DNA of 24,074 nt from contig NZ_JBHUEM010000002.1 of the NCBI RefSeq assembly GCF_042680805.1, positions 1 to 24,074 on the forward strand, read 5' to 3'. The notes under the pieces were generated by a model. The model saw only the letters and a list, made by a program, of their open reading frames with translations. It was not told the DNA's origin and searched no databases. Of this stretch, positions 7,140-16,500 are shown one piece after another (within the stretch, counting starts at the first letter, position 1; each line of letters begins with the position of its first letter). This DNA comes from Bacillus_CJ salitolerans. Lineage in GTDB: Bacteria > Bacillota > Bacilli > Bacillales > SA4. The position numbers and the translations under genes are program-made.

Positions 7140-7584
7140 CTGACTCGGTATTTTTCATCTTATAAAAAATGACATGTACAGTTTGCGCTACTATAGATAT
7201 GGAAATGACCAATACATTTTGTATCCTATATCAATATGAATCTATTTTATCTAAGGTCCACTCCATCACCATGAAGAAACAACTCCAGACTGTAATAAAC
7301 ACCAAATTTCCCTTAATATATAAATTATATTCTTCTTGATCTAGTCATGATGGCAAGAGTAAAAGCAGTCTGCTTAAGTACTGCGGGAAGAATTTGTGTA
7401 AATAATATATTGAGGGATTACTCATAGATTACAGACCTCGATCTCCTGTCCTCCCTTGCTAAAATAACTAGAGAGGATTTAGAGAACTTTAACGAGGTAG
7501 CTACATTTTTGTCCACTAGTTGGACACCAATTTACAAGCTGAGCTTAATCTACAAAAAATGATCTTAATCATACCCCATTAGAA
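7140..7584. other. gene-free stretch
   Basis: I see no convincing gene on either strand. A 26-codon frame beginning ATGATGGCAAGAG near 7348 lacks a ribosome binding site. A short palindrome, GTCCA/TGGAC (7511-7525), is preceded by a T run on the plus strand and is only a weak minus-strand terminator candidate. The stretch may be decayed DNA; nothing in it is identifiable. Confidence 0.35.
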
Positions 7585-7622
7585 AAAAAGCTATTCTCTT
7601 ATTTCAAGGAGAATAGCTTTTT
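7585..7622. terminator. bidirectional terminator upstream of the bcp 3' end
   Basis: AAAAAGCTATTCTC (7585-7598) and GAGAATAGCTTTTT (7609-7622) form a 14-bp stem with an A run and a T run. It sits between the rightward CBO0543-type gene and the leftward bcp gene and can serve both. Confidence 0.85.
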
Positions 7623-7722
7623 CTATATGTTTTTAAGAAAAATTGCCCATGTTATAGACTTATTAGCAGTACCATTTCCATTATGTAATCCTTGATCTAT
7701 ACTGAGGGATTTTGTCATTTCA

Positions 7723-8196
7723 TTATGTTAAATGATTTTGTATATACTCTAACGCGCTCTCCACATGCCCTTTTACCCTTACTTTTCTCCATTCCTTCAC
7801 CATTTTTCCTTGTTTATCAATGACAAAGGTTGAACGTTCAATTCCCATATATTCTTTACCAAAGTTCTTTTTTAACTTCCAGACATCGAATTGTTCTGCT
7901 ATCTTATGATCTTCATCTACTAAAAGCAAAAATGGTAGATCATACTTTTGGATAAACTTTTCATGCTTTTCTACTGGATCTGGACTTACTCCAAGAATAA
8001 CAGCATCTAAGTCCGCAAAGCTCTCAAAATGGTCTCGAAAGTCACAAGCTTGTGTTGTACAGCCTGGGGTCATGTCCTTTGGATAGAAATAGAGGACTAC
8101 ATGTTTCTTCCCTTTAAAATCCGAAAGATGAATTTGTTCTCCATTACTAGCATGTAACGTAAAATCAGGGGCTACAGCACCTTCTGAAACGGTCAT
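7723..8196 (-). CDS. bcp: thioredoxin-dependent thiol peroxidase Bcp
   Basis: This peroxiredoxin of the Bcp/PrxQ class reduces H2O2 and organic peroxides with thioredoxin as reductant in the cytosol. The 157-residue protein has the thioredoxin fold and the active-site motif FYPKDMTPGCTTQACDF. C46 is the peroxidatic cysteine and C51, five residues later, the resolving cysteine, as in atypical 2-Cys PrxQ enzymes. The segments GVSPDPVEKHEKF, WKLKKNFGKEYMGIERSTFVID and EWRKVRVKGHV agree with B. subtilis YgaF. The start is ATG 8196, 10 bases after GGAGG; an in-frame TTG at 8202 is only 4 bases from it. It may be co-transcribed with the channel gene 78 bp upstream. The functional link to perR (peroxide stress) is plausible, but I see no PerR box here. 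Confidence 0.95.
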   Translation of the reverse strand: MTVSEGAVAPDFTLHASNGEQIHLSDFKGKKHVVLYFYPKDMTPGCTTQACDFRDHFESFADLDAVILGVSPDPVEKHEKFIQKYDLPFLLLVDEDHKIAEQFDVWKLKKNFGKEYMGIERSTFVIDKQGKMVKEWRKVRVKGHVESALEYIQNHLT

Positions 8197-8274
8197 GATC
8201 AATTTTCCTCCAATCTAGTAGTTTACATACAGCTAATTAATTCTTATCGTAACGAATATACATGTACAAAACAA

Positions 8275-8685
8275 CTAGTAAGCCCTTTCGTAATCGCCCA
8301 TGCTTCTAACAACAAACGCAGCTGGAATAATATAACCGATGAGCGCTTCAATAATCGCAAACCATCTACCAATTCCTATAGGTGTAATGTCACCGTATCC
8401 TACTGATAATAAGGTCACTCCGCTAAAGTACATGGCTTCACTAAATATATCAAAGAAGCTGCCCGAAAGAGCTACACCATTATCTATTAGAACCGATATC
8501 CCTCGCATCTCTATTAAGGTGAATATAAGTCCAAACCCAATTAAAACATTTACATATAAGAGAAACAAAAAACCTAAGTTTTCTAACGATAAATGATTCC
8601 CTCTTCTTTCATATCTTTTAAACAGTTGGATGAAACTCTTATAGACACTAAAAAATACAGCAAACAAAAAGAGCATGTTAATCAC
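8275..8685 (-). CDS. small potassium-channel-like protein
   Basis: This 136-residue membrane protein has an N-terminal TM (about 3-20), a second TM (38-60), a pore loop and a last TM (106-127). The pore carries the K+ selectivity filter TLLSVGYGDITP (filter VGYGD at 95-99), so it is an Ion_trans_2-type channel subunit expected to tetramerise. There is no RCK or other cytoplasmic gating domain; the C-terminus stops about 10 residues after the last helix. I place the start at GTG 8685, 5 bases after AGGTGG; the frame extends to a GTG at 8694, but that codon overlaps the Shine-Dalgarno. It lies upstream of bcp on the same strand. Function beyond channel activity cannot be inferred. Confidence 0.82.
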   Translation of the reverse strand: MINMLFLFAVFFSVYKSFIQLFKRYERRGNHLSLENLGFLFLLYVNVLIGFGLIFTLIEMRGISVLIDNGVALSGSFFDIFSEAMYFSGVTLLSVGYGDITPIGIGRWFAIIEALIGYIIPAAFVVRSMGDYERAY

Positions 8686-8835
8686 AGAGACCACCTCGTC
8701 CTAACATATGAAAATTACTACTTTAATAGAACATTTTCACCTTGAATGGAATCAGGTGGAAATTTTTTCTTGAATACTAACGCAATATTACTTATCATAA
8801 TATTTAGAAAAGTCATAACTTGGAGGCTATTTTGC

Positions 8836-8994
8836 ATGTTTGCTGAGTTTTTCCTTTTTTTTCTGTTTGCAGCCTGTCTTCTCCTATTTATTTTGCACCG
8901 AGCTAGAACGAGAAGAGATCGCCAAGTATTTTACGTGTTTTTACTTGTTTTTGTGGTCGTAATTGGATTGAATTTCTGGCAAAAGTTTCATTAG
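8836..8994 (+). CDS. 52-residue two-TM membrane microprotein
   Basis: This short frame has a GGAGG (8822-8826) 9 bases before the ATG and a terminator 10 bases after the stop, so it looks like a complete small gene. The protein is MFAEFFLFFLFAACLLLFIL as a first TM, then a basic loop (HRARTRRDRQ), then a second TM (VFYVFLLVFVVVIGLNFW). The basic loop predicts both ends outside the cytoplasm, or N-out/C-out topology. I do not recognise a family. An upstream extension of the frame to 8746 has no ribosome binding site. Confidence 0.6.
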   Translation: MFAEFFLFFLFAACLLLFILHRARTRRDRQVFYVFLLVFVVVIGLNFWQKFH

Positions 8995-9001
8995 ATGATG
9001 C

Positions 9002-9040
9002 AAAAAACCTGAGTGATGTAACATCGTCCCTCAGGTTTCT
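9002..9040. terminator. bidirectional terminator between microprotein and ABC operon
   Basis: AAACCTGAG (9005-9013) pairs with CTCAGGTTT (9030-9038), with an inner GATG/CATC helix. On the minus strand it is followed by six T, so it is the likely end of the leftward ABC transporter operon. On the plus strand the tail TTTCTTAGTTT is weaker. Confidence 0.8.
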
Positions 9041-9198
9041 TAGTTTCTATACACGAACAAATTACGTTTTAGCTGGTAAAGGTGTGAATCGGTTGGTAAA
9101 ACCACCAGATTCCGCCGTAAACAGTGAGCACCACTTTATAGAGAGATATACGCGTTACTTAAATGTAAGGTATACGTCTATTAGTTTATAATCTAATG
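9041..9198. other. 3' intergenic stretch of the ABC operon
   Basis: These 158 bp lie between the last permease stop and the shared terminator. I see no gene or motif; it would be the 3' untranslated tail of the leftward ABC transcript. Confidence 0.4.
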
Positions 9199-9984
9199 CT
9201 AATTCCCCGCACCACGATACTTCGTTACCCCAATATTCCAAATCACAATCGCTAATGTGATAAAAATCAGGCCCATAACCGGCGTCAAAAAGGCATAGCC
9301 ATACCATTCTTCTTTTCCTAGAAAGTAAGCAGATGGATAAACTCCCACAAAAGCAAACGGTAAAATCCACGTCAGGACATAACGGATCACTCGGTTGTAT
9401 ATATCAACTGGATACCTGCCGTAGTTCCCAATGTTATAGATGGTTGGCATAATCGACGTCCTTGCATCTGACCAGAACCCGATACTGGCAAGCATAATAA
9501 AAATACCACCATACACAAGAACTCCGCCAAGCACCATAAAGATAAAAATAAACAGGTCATACCATTCATATTGTAGACCAAGATTTACACTTGCATATCC
9601 CATAATGACAAGCCCGGTAACAACTCCAAATAGTGATTCAAGCTCAATTCTCTCTAGGATAATTTGAAATAGGCTATGAATAGGACGAGTGAGTACACGG
9701 TCAAGCTCCCCCTTAACAATATATCGGTCATTAAAATCCCATATGTTGAAGAAAGCACCGAATATCGCAAACGGCACGAGGAAAAAACCATATATGAAAA
9801 TAATTTCTTCCCGACTCCACCCATTTAAAAATTGGGTGTGACCAAATACAACGAGAATAAATATAAGATTAACGGCTTGAAATAACAAATCGGAAATAAT
9901 TTCGACAATCATATCTGAACGGTATTGGAGCCTTGTTTTCATGTATTGGCCAATATATTGAAACAGCATTGATAGATAAAACAT
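9199..9984 (-). CDS. ABC-2 type exporter permease (COG3694 type)
   Basis: This 261-residue permease has about six membrane segments. It shows the family features of the COG3694/ABC2_membrane_6 group: an N-terminal amphipathic helix (YMKTRLQYRSDMIVEII), the GWSREEIIFIYGFF turn, the cytoplasmic LDRVLTRPIHSLFQ loop that probably contacts the ATPase, and the C-terminal ILPFAFVGVYPSAYFLG segment. It is the third gene of the operon and starts 1 base after the stop of the preceding permease. Its AGGGGGGC Shine-Dalgarno lies in that gene's last codons. With the paired permease and ATPase it forms a heterodimeric exporter. Confidence 0.88.
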   Translation of the reverse strand: MFYLSMLFQYIGQYMKTRLQYRSDMIVEIISDLLFQAVNLIFILVVFGHTQFLNGWSREEIIFIYGFFLVPFAIFGAFFNIWDFNDRYIVKGELDRVLTRPIHSLFQIILERIELESLFGVVTGLVIMGYASVNLGLQYEWYDLFIFIFMVLGGVLVYGGIFIMLASIGFWSDARTSIMPTIYNIGNYGRYPVDIYNRVIRYVLTWILPFAFVGVYPSAYFLGKEEWYGYAFLTPVMGLIFITLAIVIWNIGVTKYRGAGN

Positions 9985-9985
9985 G

Positions 9986-10777
9986 TTAGCCCCCCTGTAC
10001 GATGAGCTGTTTTTTAGCTAGAACCCACAAAAATTGAACAGGAAGAATCAGTACGAGTGACCAAATTCCTTGAACAAGTATGGCTTGCACAATTTCAGAG
10101 CCTTGAAAGCCCTCTGTAAAAATCATACTCGGAATATAGCTTATCGCCTGAAATGGGAAAAAGCTCATCACGTCTTGCGCCCATACTGGGTAAAAACTGA
10201 TCGGTAGCAATAAACCTGAAAATAGATCAATGACGACTCGTTTTGCTCGAATAAGCCCATCATTATTAAATAAGAAAAAGGTCGTCACACCTGCTAATAA
10301 GTTAATTTGTGTATTGATGATAAAGCTAAACACAATTGACACGAAGAACCATAGCCAAGTGGTTATACTTGAAGAAAACTCTAACGGGAAAAATAACGAG
10401 ACGATGACCATACCTGGAACGGAGAAAAACAATAAACGAAAAATCCCCTCCCCTAGTGCTTGCATCATCTTCATTCGTAAATAGTGATAGGGCCGAATTA
10501 ATTCAACCGCTACCTTTCCCTCTTTTATCTCTGTCGCAATCTCCCTGTCAATGTTATTAAAATAAAACGCTCTTGCCATCCAAGCGACAGCAATATACGT
10601 CGTCATTTGGAGGACAGATAACCCTTGAATCGTTCCTTTATCACCATAGATGGCACTCCACAAAAAGTAATAGGCACCAATGTTGATACTATAAATTAAG
10701 ATTCCGCTATAGTAGTTCGTTCGATACGCAAGCATCATCAAGAAACGGATTCGAATCATTTCAATATATTTAGCCAT
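9986..10777 (-). CDS. ABC-2 type exporter permease (COG4587 type)
   Basis: This 263-residue permease, the partner of the following gene, has about six membrane segments and the sister-family landmarks MAYRTNYYSGILIYSINIGAY split as TM1, AREF-like MARAFYFNNIDREIATEIKEG, and VELIRPYHYLRMKM as the ATPase-coupling loop. The coupling loops 'ELIRPYHYL' here and 'RVLTRPIHSL' in the next gene are clearly related, pointing to an ancient duplication. The start is placed at 10777 (MAKYIEM), overlapping the ATPase stop by 8 bp with GAGGG upstream. An in-frame ATG at 10798 has no ribosome binding site. Confidence 0.87.
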   Translation of the reverse strand: MAKYIEMIRIRFLMMLAYRTNYYSGILIYSINIGAYYFLWSAIYGDKGTIQGLSVLQMTTYIAVAWMARAFYFNNIDREIATEIKEGKVAVELIRPYHYLRMKMMQALGEGIFRLLFFSVPGMVIVSLFFPLEFSSSITTWLWFFVSIVFSFIINTQINLLAGVTTFFLFNNDGLIRAKRVVIDLFSGLLLPISFYPVWAQDVMSFFPFQAISYIPSMIFTEGFQGSEIVQAILVQGIWSLVLILPVQFLWVLAKKQLIVQGG

Positions 10778-11786
10778 GGCTCTTGATTCCCTCTTCATAA
10801 ATATTACGAATGATTTCTTCCGTAGACGCTTCCTTTAAATGAATATCACGAATCTGGTAACTGGAGACAATACTTGAGATGAGCTGGGAGATGACTTGTT
10901 CATCGTCTTCAACAGAAGCAATCCAGACTGCCTCTCGCTCTCCTTGCGTCCATTCAACCTGCAAGTGATGACTCAAGTTGTATAATTCCTCTTCGGCTAC
11001 ATGTCTTGTAAACTCAAACTGGACTTGTTTTCCCTCTCCCCAATTGGATTTCAGCCTTTGCAGTGAACCATCATAAATAATTCTTCCTTCATCTAGCATG
11101 ATAACCCGTTCACAGAGAGCTTCGATATCAGCTAGGTCATGGGTTGTTAAAAGAATGGTCGTTTTGTACTTTTCATTCATTTCTTTTAGAAATCGTCTAA
11201 TCTTCATTTTGACAAGAACGTCTAAACCAATCGTTGGCTCATCAAGAAAAAGTAATGACGGTTTATGTAAAAGTGCAGCCGCTAGCTCACAGCGCATTCG
11301 TTGACCAAGTGACAGCTTTCGAACTGGCTTATCTAATAAATCACCAATATCGAGTGATTCAATCACATGATCCATATGCTCCTTATAGTCTTCGTCTGGC
11401 ACGTTATACACCTTTTTTAAAAGTCGAAATGATTCTTGTACGGCGATATCCCACCAAAGCTGTGAGCGCTGACCGAATACAACCCCAATTGTTTTCACAA
11501 ATTTTTCACGTTCCTTATGAGGATTCATTCCGTTAATGAGAACTGAACCACGTGTTGGTGTTAAAATGCCAGTGAGCATTTTAATCGAGGTTGATTTTCC
11601 CGCTCCGTTTTCTCCTATATAGCCCACCATTTCTCCTTCCTGAATTTGAAAGGAAATATCTTTAACAGCTTCAAGCACTTTATAATTTCTTGTGAATAAA
11701 TCCCGAAATGCTCCCTTTAAGCCAGAGCGACTTGAATAGGATTTAAACTCTTTACGTAAATCGTTCACCTGTATGATTGTTTTCAT
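10770..11786 (-). CDS. ABC exporter ATP-binding protein (COG4586 type)
   Basis: This 338-residue ATPase powers the two permeases that follow. It has Walker A GENGAGKST (58-66), a Q-loop GQRSQLWW, signature LSLGQ (158-162), Walker B LLFLDEP (178-184), D-loop GLD (187-189) and the switch His216 (TTHD). The extra N-terminal segment (about 15-40, SGLKGAFRDLFTRNYK) and the about 90-residue C-terminal domain are typical of COG4586. The start is ATG 11786, 7 bases after AGGGGG. Some members of this three-gene family are implicated in export of toxic cations (the VrtABC viologen exporter of Synechocystis); the substrate here is unknown. The operon is divergent from gsaB. Confidence 0.92.
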   Translation of the reverse strand: MKTIIQVNDLRKEFKSYSSRSGLKGAFRDLFTRNYKVLEAVKDISFQIQEGEMVGYIGENGAGKSTSIKMLTGILTPTRGSVLINGMNPHKEREKFVKTIGVVFGQRSQLWWDIAVQESFRLLKKVYNVPDEDYKEHMDHVIESLDIGDLLDKPVRKLSLGQRMRCELAAALLHKPSLLFLDEPTIGLDVLVKMKIRRFLKEMNEKYKTTILLTTHDLADIEALCERVIMLDEGRIIYDGSLQRLKSNWGEGKQVQFEFTRHVAEEELYNLSHHLQVEWTQGEREAVWIASVEDDEQVISQLISSIVSSYQIRDIHLKEASTEEIIRNIYEEGIKSHG

Positions 11787-11934
11787 TGCTGCACCCCCTA
11801 ATATCCACAACGTAAAGTGTAAGAGATTTTCATCTTAAAGACAAACAGAACGGTCCGCAGTTTTGAAATGATTGAAGTCATGATAAGATAAGTAGGACAT
11901 ATAGATTCGTTTTTACCATGTAGGAGGTACCGAT

Positions 11935-13230
11935 ATGAACTTTACGAAATCAAATGAATTACATAAAGAAGCACTTGAACATATTGTTGGCGGTGTAAAT
12001 AGTCCGTCTCGTTCTTATAAAGCAGTCGGAGGCGGGTCACCTGTTGTGATGAAGCATGCACAAGGCGCTTATTTTTGGGATGTGGATGACAATCAATACA
12101 TCGATTATTTAGCTGCATACGGTCCGATCATTACAGGACATGCTCACCCCCATATCACAAAAGCGATTACGAGAGCAGCTGAAAATGGTGTTCTGTACGG
12201 AACACCAACAGAGCATGAAATCACGTTTGCGAAAATGCTAAAGGAAGCCATGCCAAATATGGACAAGGTTCGCTTTGTTAACTCAGGAACTGAGGCAGTT
12301 ATGACAACGATTCGTGTAGCAAGAGCCTATACAAAGCGTGATAAGATTATTAAATTTGCAGGCTGCTACCATGGGCACTCCGACCTTGTTTTAGTTGCAG
12401 CTGGATCAGGTCCCTCGACATTAGGGACACCAGATTCTGCTGGAGTTCCAAAGAGCATTGCACAGGAAGTGATAACCGTTCCATTTAATGATATTGAACC
12501 GTTTAGGGAAGCCCTAGAGAAATGGGGAAACCAAGTTGCTGCGGTATTAGTGGAACCAATCGTTGGTAACTTCGGGATTGTTGAACCGAAACCTGGTTTC
12601 TTAGAAATGGTCAACAAGCTTACACACGAAGCTGGTGCACTCGTTATTTATGATGAAGTCATTACAGCGTTTCGATTTATGTACGGTGGTGCTCAGGACA
12701 TGCTCGGTGTAAAACCGGATTTAACAGCTTTAGGGAAAATCATCGGTGGTGGCCTGCCAATTGGAGCGTATGGTGGAAAACAGGAGATTATGGAACAGGT
12801 AGCGCCACTTGGACCAGCCTATCAAGCTGGAACTATGGCAGGAAACCCAGCCTCAATTCTTTCTGGTATCGCTTGTCTAGAAGTGCTTAAACAGGAAGGT
12901 GTTTACGAAGAACTAGATAGACTAGGGGCTCTATTGGAAGAAGGGATCCTAATCCACGCACGTAAACACAATGTGCCCATTACCATCAATCGCTTAAAAG
13001 GGGCTCTAACGATTTATTTCACCACAGAAAAAGTAGAGAACTACGTCCAAGCAGAGGCAACGGATGGAGAGATGTTCGCAAAATTCTTCAAGCTGATGCT
13101 TCATCAAGGCGTGAATCTTGCTCCATCAAAATATGAAGCTTGGTTCCTAACAATTTCTCATACCGAGCAGGATATCCAAAATACGTTAATAGCTGTCGAA
13201 AATGCATTTAGCCAATTAATGAATGAATAA
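11935..13230 (+). CDS. gsaB: glutamate-1-semialdehyde 2,1-aminomutase
   Basis: This PLP enzyme converts glutamate-1-semialdehyde to 5-aminolevulinate, the committed precursor of heme, siroheme and cobalamin. The 431-residue protein is a class-III aminotransferase. It has the pyridoxal-binding K268 (TALGKIIGGGLPIGAYGG), the GTEAVMTTIRVARAYT and CYHGHSD motifs, IYDEVITAFR, and GTMAGNP near the C-terminal domain. Its place between bcp and ygaE fits the second aminomutase GsaB of B. subtilis, rather than HemL of the hem operon. AGGAGG sits 7 bases before the ATG. It is a monocistronic unit with its own terminator. Confidence 0.95.
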   Translation: MNFTKSNELHKEALEHIVGGVNSPSRSYKAVGGGSPVVMKHAQGAYFWDVDDNQYIDYLAAYGPIITGHAHPHITKAITRAAENGVLYGTPTEHEITFAKMLKEAMPNMDKVRFVNSGTEAVMTTIRVARAYTKRDKIIKFAGCYHGHSDLVLVAAGSGPSTLGTPDSAGVPKSIAQEVITVPFNDIEPFREALEKWGNQVAAVLVEPIVGNFGIVEPKPGFLEMVNKLTHEAGALVIYDEVITAFRFMYGGAQDMLGVKPDLTALGKIIGGGLPIGAYGGKQEIMEQVAPLGPAYQAGTMAGNPASILSGIACLEVLKQEGVYEELDRLGALLEEGILIHARKHNVPITINRLKGALTIYFTTEKVENYVQAEATDGEMFAKFFKLMLHQGVNLAPSKYEAWFLTISHTEQDIQNTLIAVENAFSQLMNE

Positions 13231-13251
13231 AAATTCACCTGTATACAAACT

Positions 13252-13282
13252 TCCCGAACTTACTATTGAGTTCGGGATTTTT
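13252..13282 (+). terminator. gsaB terminator
   Basis: TCCCGAACT (13252-13260) and AGTTCGGGA (13269-13277) form a 9-bp stem with an 8-base loop, followed by TTTTTC. Confidence 0.9.
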
Positions 13283-13395
13283 CACCCACCAATGAAAACG
13301 TTTACAAGTTAACGCTTTTTTCTCACCGATTCTTTTTTTCTCTTCTACTGCATACAATGAATGGATTCAACAAAATGAATAATAATTGAATTTAT

Positions 13396-13424
13396 TTGCA
13401 AGGTTTGTTAATATAATATATAAT
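13396..13424 (+). promoter_or_regulatory. promoter of the glutamate synthase gene
   Basis: TTGCAA (13396-13401), a 17-bp spacer and a perfect TATAAT (13419-13424) fit a sigma-A promoter. The leader would be about 120 bases long. I saw no TnrA box (TGTNAN7TNACA) and could not recognise a GltC site by eye. Confidence 0.65.
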
Positions 13425-13521
13425 TCAGAAAATTTCGCATTCTGTTCTTTTCCCCCTGTTCTACCCTTTCATATAGTATGTAAATCTTTCCGATATAGAT
13501 TTGCTTGCTACTACCACTAAG

Positions 13522-13552
13522 AGGAGGTGACGGCCACACTGGCCACATTATG
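13522..13552 (+). promoter_or_regulatory. ribosome binding site with a hairpin between SD and start
   Basis: A full AGGAGGTGA (13522-13530) is followed by ATG only at 13550, a 19-base gap that is normally too long. Within the gap, GGCCA (13532-13536) and TGGCC (13540-13544) can pair around CAC. Folding this hairpin would shorten the effective spacing to about 6 bases. Alternatives are an in-frame TTG at 13505, with the SD then inside the gene, or a short peptide frame from GTG 13527 ending at TGA 13553 in an ATGA overlap. Confidence 0.55.
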
Positions 13553-16500
13553 ACAACAAAATGGAACCCTAGTACGTTTAAAGAATTCTTCAAGCATGAA
13601 CATGATGCTTGCGGGATCGTATCTATCATGGAAAAAAAGCAAATTCCCACAAAAGAAAACATTGATCTTTGTATATCTGCACTTGTGAAAATGAATCACC
13701 GGGCTGGATTCACAAACGGAGAAGGCGACGGAGTTGGAATTCATATTGACATACCGAGAAAGCTTTGGAAGCATAAGCTTGAACTCTCCGGTATACATTC
13801 AGAAGTAGCTTATGACGATCAATTTATTGTTGGTCATTTTTTTATTGGCAAAGATGCAGATGTTCCAAACGTAAAAGAAGAGATCAAAAGGCTGTTTGTT
13901 TCCAACGACTTAGAACTACTTTATGACACGACTGCCACAACAACATCCTCAGCATTAGGTCCTATCGCAGCTCAGCAGGAGCCAACTTTTTGGCAAGTAG
14001 CTTTAAAGCCAACATCAATGGTGGAACAACTTTCAGCTGTTCTGTTTAACCTCACGATTGAAATTGAAAAAAATGAATCAGTACACGTATCATCGTTAAG
14101 CAACTATCATGCTGTTTATAAGGTAATGGGTGCTGGTGATACATTGCCTAAATACTATCATGATTTAGCAAGCCCCCTCGTAGCATCATCTATGACGCTC
14201 GGACATAATCGTTATTCGACCAATACATTATCAAATTTTTTTCGTGTACAGCCTTTTAGTGTGTTAGGACATAATGGAGAGATTAATACGATTTCAAAGC
14301 TTCGAGACGAAGCTGAAATGATTGGGGTTCCGTTAACGAAGGATGGAAGCGACTCACAGGATTTAAACCGTACAATTGAAACACTTTTATGCAAGCATGG
14401 ATTGTCCCTATTTGAAGCGATGGACATCCTATTTCCACCTATTGTAAATGAAATCAAAGCTTATCCAGATCACTTGCAAGATTTATATAGCTACATTCGT
14501 GAAGCTTGGGGACATTTCGCACAAGGTCCAGCTGGTATTATCTCAAGATTTCAGGATGAAGCGGTCTTTAGCTTAGATTCACTTGGTTTACGACCTGTTT
14601 GGCAATTAGAAACAGAAACGTCGTATCTTTTCAGCTCAGAGCCGGGGATCATCCCTTCTACTGAATATGTGGCGGAACCTAAACCTCTTTCTCCAGGAGA
14701 AAAGGTTGGCTTAAAATATATAAATGGTTCAATGGAATTGTTTGATTACAATCAATATCAAGAAGAAGTGTTCAACCGTTATAGCCAGAAAGTCAATCTA
14801 TTAGATTACCGATTTAGACTCTCCCCACCTACTCTTGAAAAAATGGTTACAATGACAACTCTTTTAAAAGTACAAAACAATCAATATGCTGCGTTTGGAT
14901 GGGATCGTGAGCATATTCAGCTGATTGAACAAATGGCAGAAAAAGGGGCAGAACCCATTCGCTCACTAGGACATGATGCACCTCTTGCAGCTATCGATAC
15001 AGGTAGAAGAAACATCGCTGACTTTATTAAAGAAAGTGTCGCTGTCGTTACAAACCCTGCAATTGACCGTGATCGTGAAACGGAGCACTTTTCAACGAGA
15101 ATTATGTTAGGGAAACGCCCTTCTTTATTTAACCAACACGAAAAGGAGAGATTCATAGAACTATACTCTCCTATCTTGATTGAAGGCTCTCTCGGTTATA
15201 AGGTGTCTCAGCAGACCAATCAGCCGTCCTTTGATCAAGTCATTCATGAATTTGATAGAGGACAGAAATCTTACTCTTTACATGTAACCTTTAATGAAGA
15301 AGAAACACTCCAAGAGGCACTTATTAGACTTACAAATGAAGCTACTAATGCTGTTAAAGCTGGAAGGACTCTCATAATTCTCGATGACACGTACTCCCAT
15401 CAAGATGGAAAACTGTGGATTGATCCGCATCTCATTGTTTCATCGATTGATCAAGGTCTAATCAATGAGTCCTTAAGACGAAGCTGTTCAATCGTTGTAA
15501 GATCTGGAGCCATTCGTTCTCTTCATGACATCATCGTTGCGTTTGGATTAGGTGCTGATGCAATAAGTCCATACATGATGTTTGCAACAGTAAGCGGTGA
15601 TGATTTAAAGCCAACGACAAATCTATTCGAGTCCTTAAACAAAGGCTTAGAAAAGGTCATCTCTACCATCGGAATTCATGAATTAAGAGGATACGGCAGA
15701 CTTTTCTCCTCGATTGGATTAAACGATGAAATTGCTGACATTTTAAGAATCGTAAACTTTCTTGGCTCCAGTACACTAGATTACAATCTAGCATTCTTAA
15801 AAACAGACTCACGTCAACGTGCTGAGGATTTTGCAAATGAAAATACAAGAGTTGGGAAAACGTTTCATATTTTCCCACGCATTTGGAAAGCGATCGGAGA
15901 GGTAGCACAAACCGGATCTTACGAGGAGTATCGAAATAAGCTTGCAGAGCACGAAGATTCTACACCTATTACCATAAGGCACCTGACTAGATTAAAGCAG
16001 TCTTCAAATCCTGTTAATCCTAGTAAGGTTTCGATTTCAGTTGGAGACCACAGTCTTCCATTTGTCATTAGCTCCATGTCGTTTGGATCACAAAATGAAA
16101 CAGCATTCAGAGCTTACGCTGAAGCGGCCGAACAATTAAACATGGTAAGTTTAAATGGTGAGGGTGGAGAAATTAAAGATATGCTTGGAAAATATCCAAA
16201 AACACGGGGACAGCAGATTGCCTCTGGGCGTTTTGGGGTGAATGCAGAGTTACTCAATTCTTCTAACCTGCTTGAGATTAAGATAGGTCAAGGAGCAAAG
16301 CCTGGTGAAGGTGGTCATTTACCTGGCTCAAAGGTAACAGAAAAAATAGCAGAAGCAAGAAACGCAACAATTGGATCTGATTTAATATCCCCTTCCAATA
16401 ACCATGATATTTACTCAATCGAGGACTTAGCTCAAATGATCACGGAGCTAAAAACAGCAAACGATCAAGCCAAAGTTTCTGTCAAAGTACCAGTTGTCCC

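Noticed and set aside
7348..7428. short frame MMARVKAVCLSTAGR...
   Set aside because: It looks faintly like the start of a MOSC-type protein but is 26 codons, has no ribosome binding site and no continuation in other frames.
9155..9370. 71-residue cysteine-rich minus-strand frame at the permease end
   Set aside because: Out-of-frame shadow of the ABC permease gene without a start signal.
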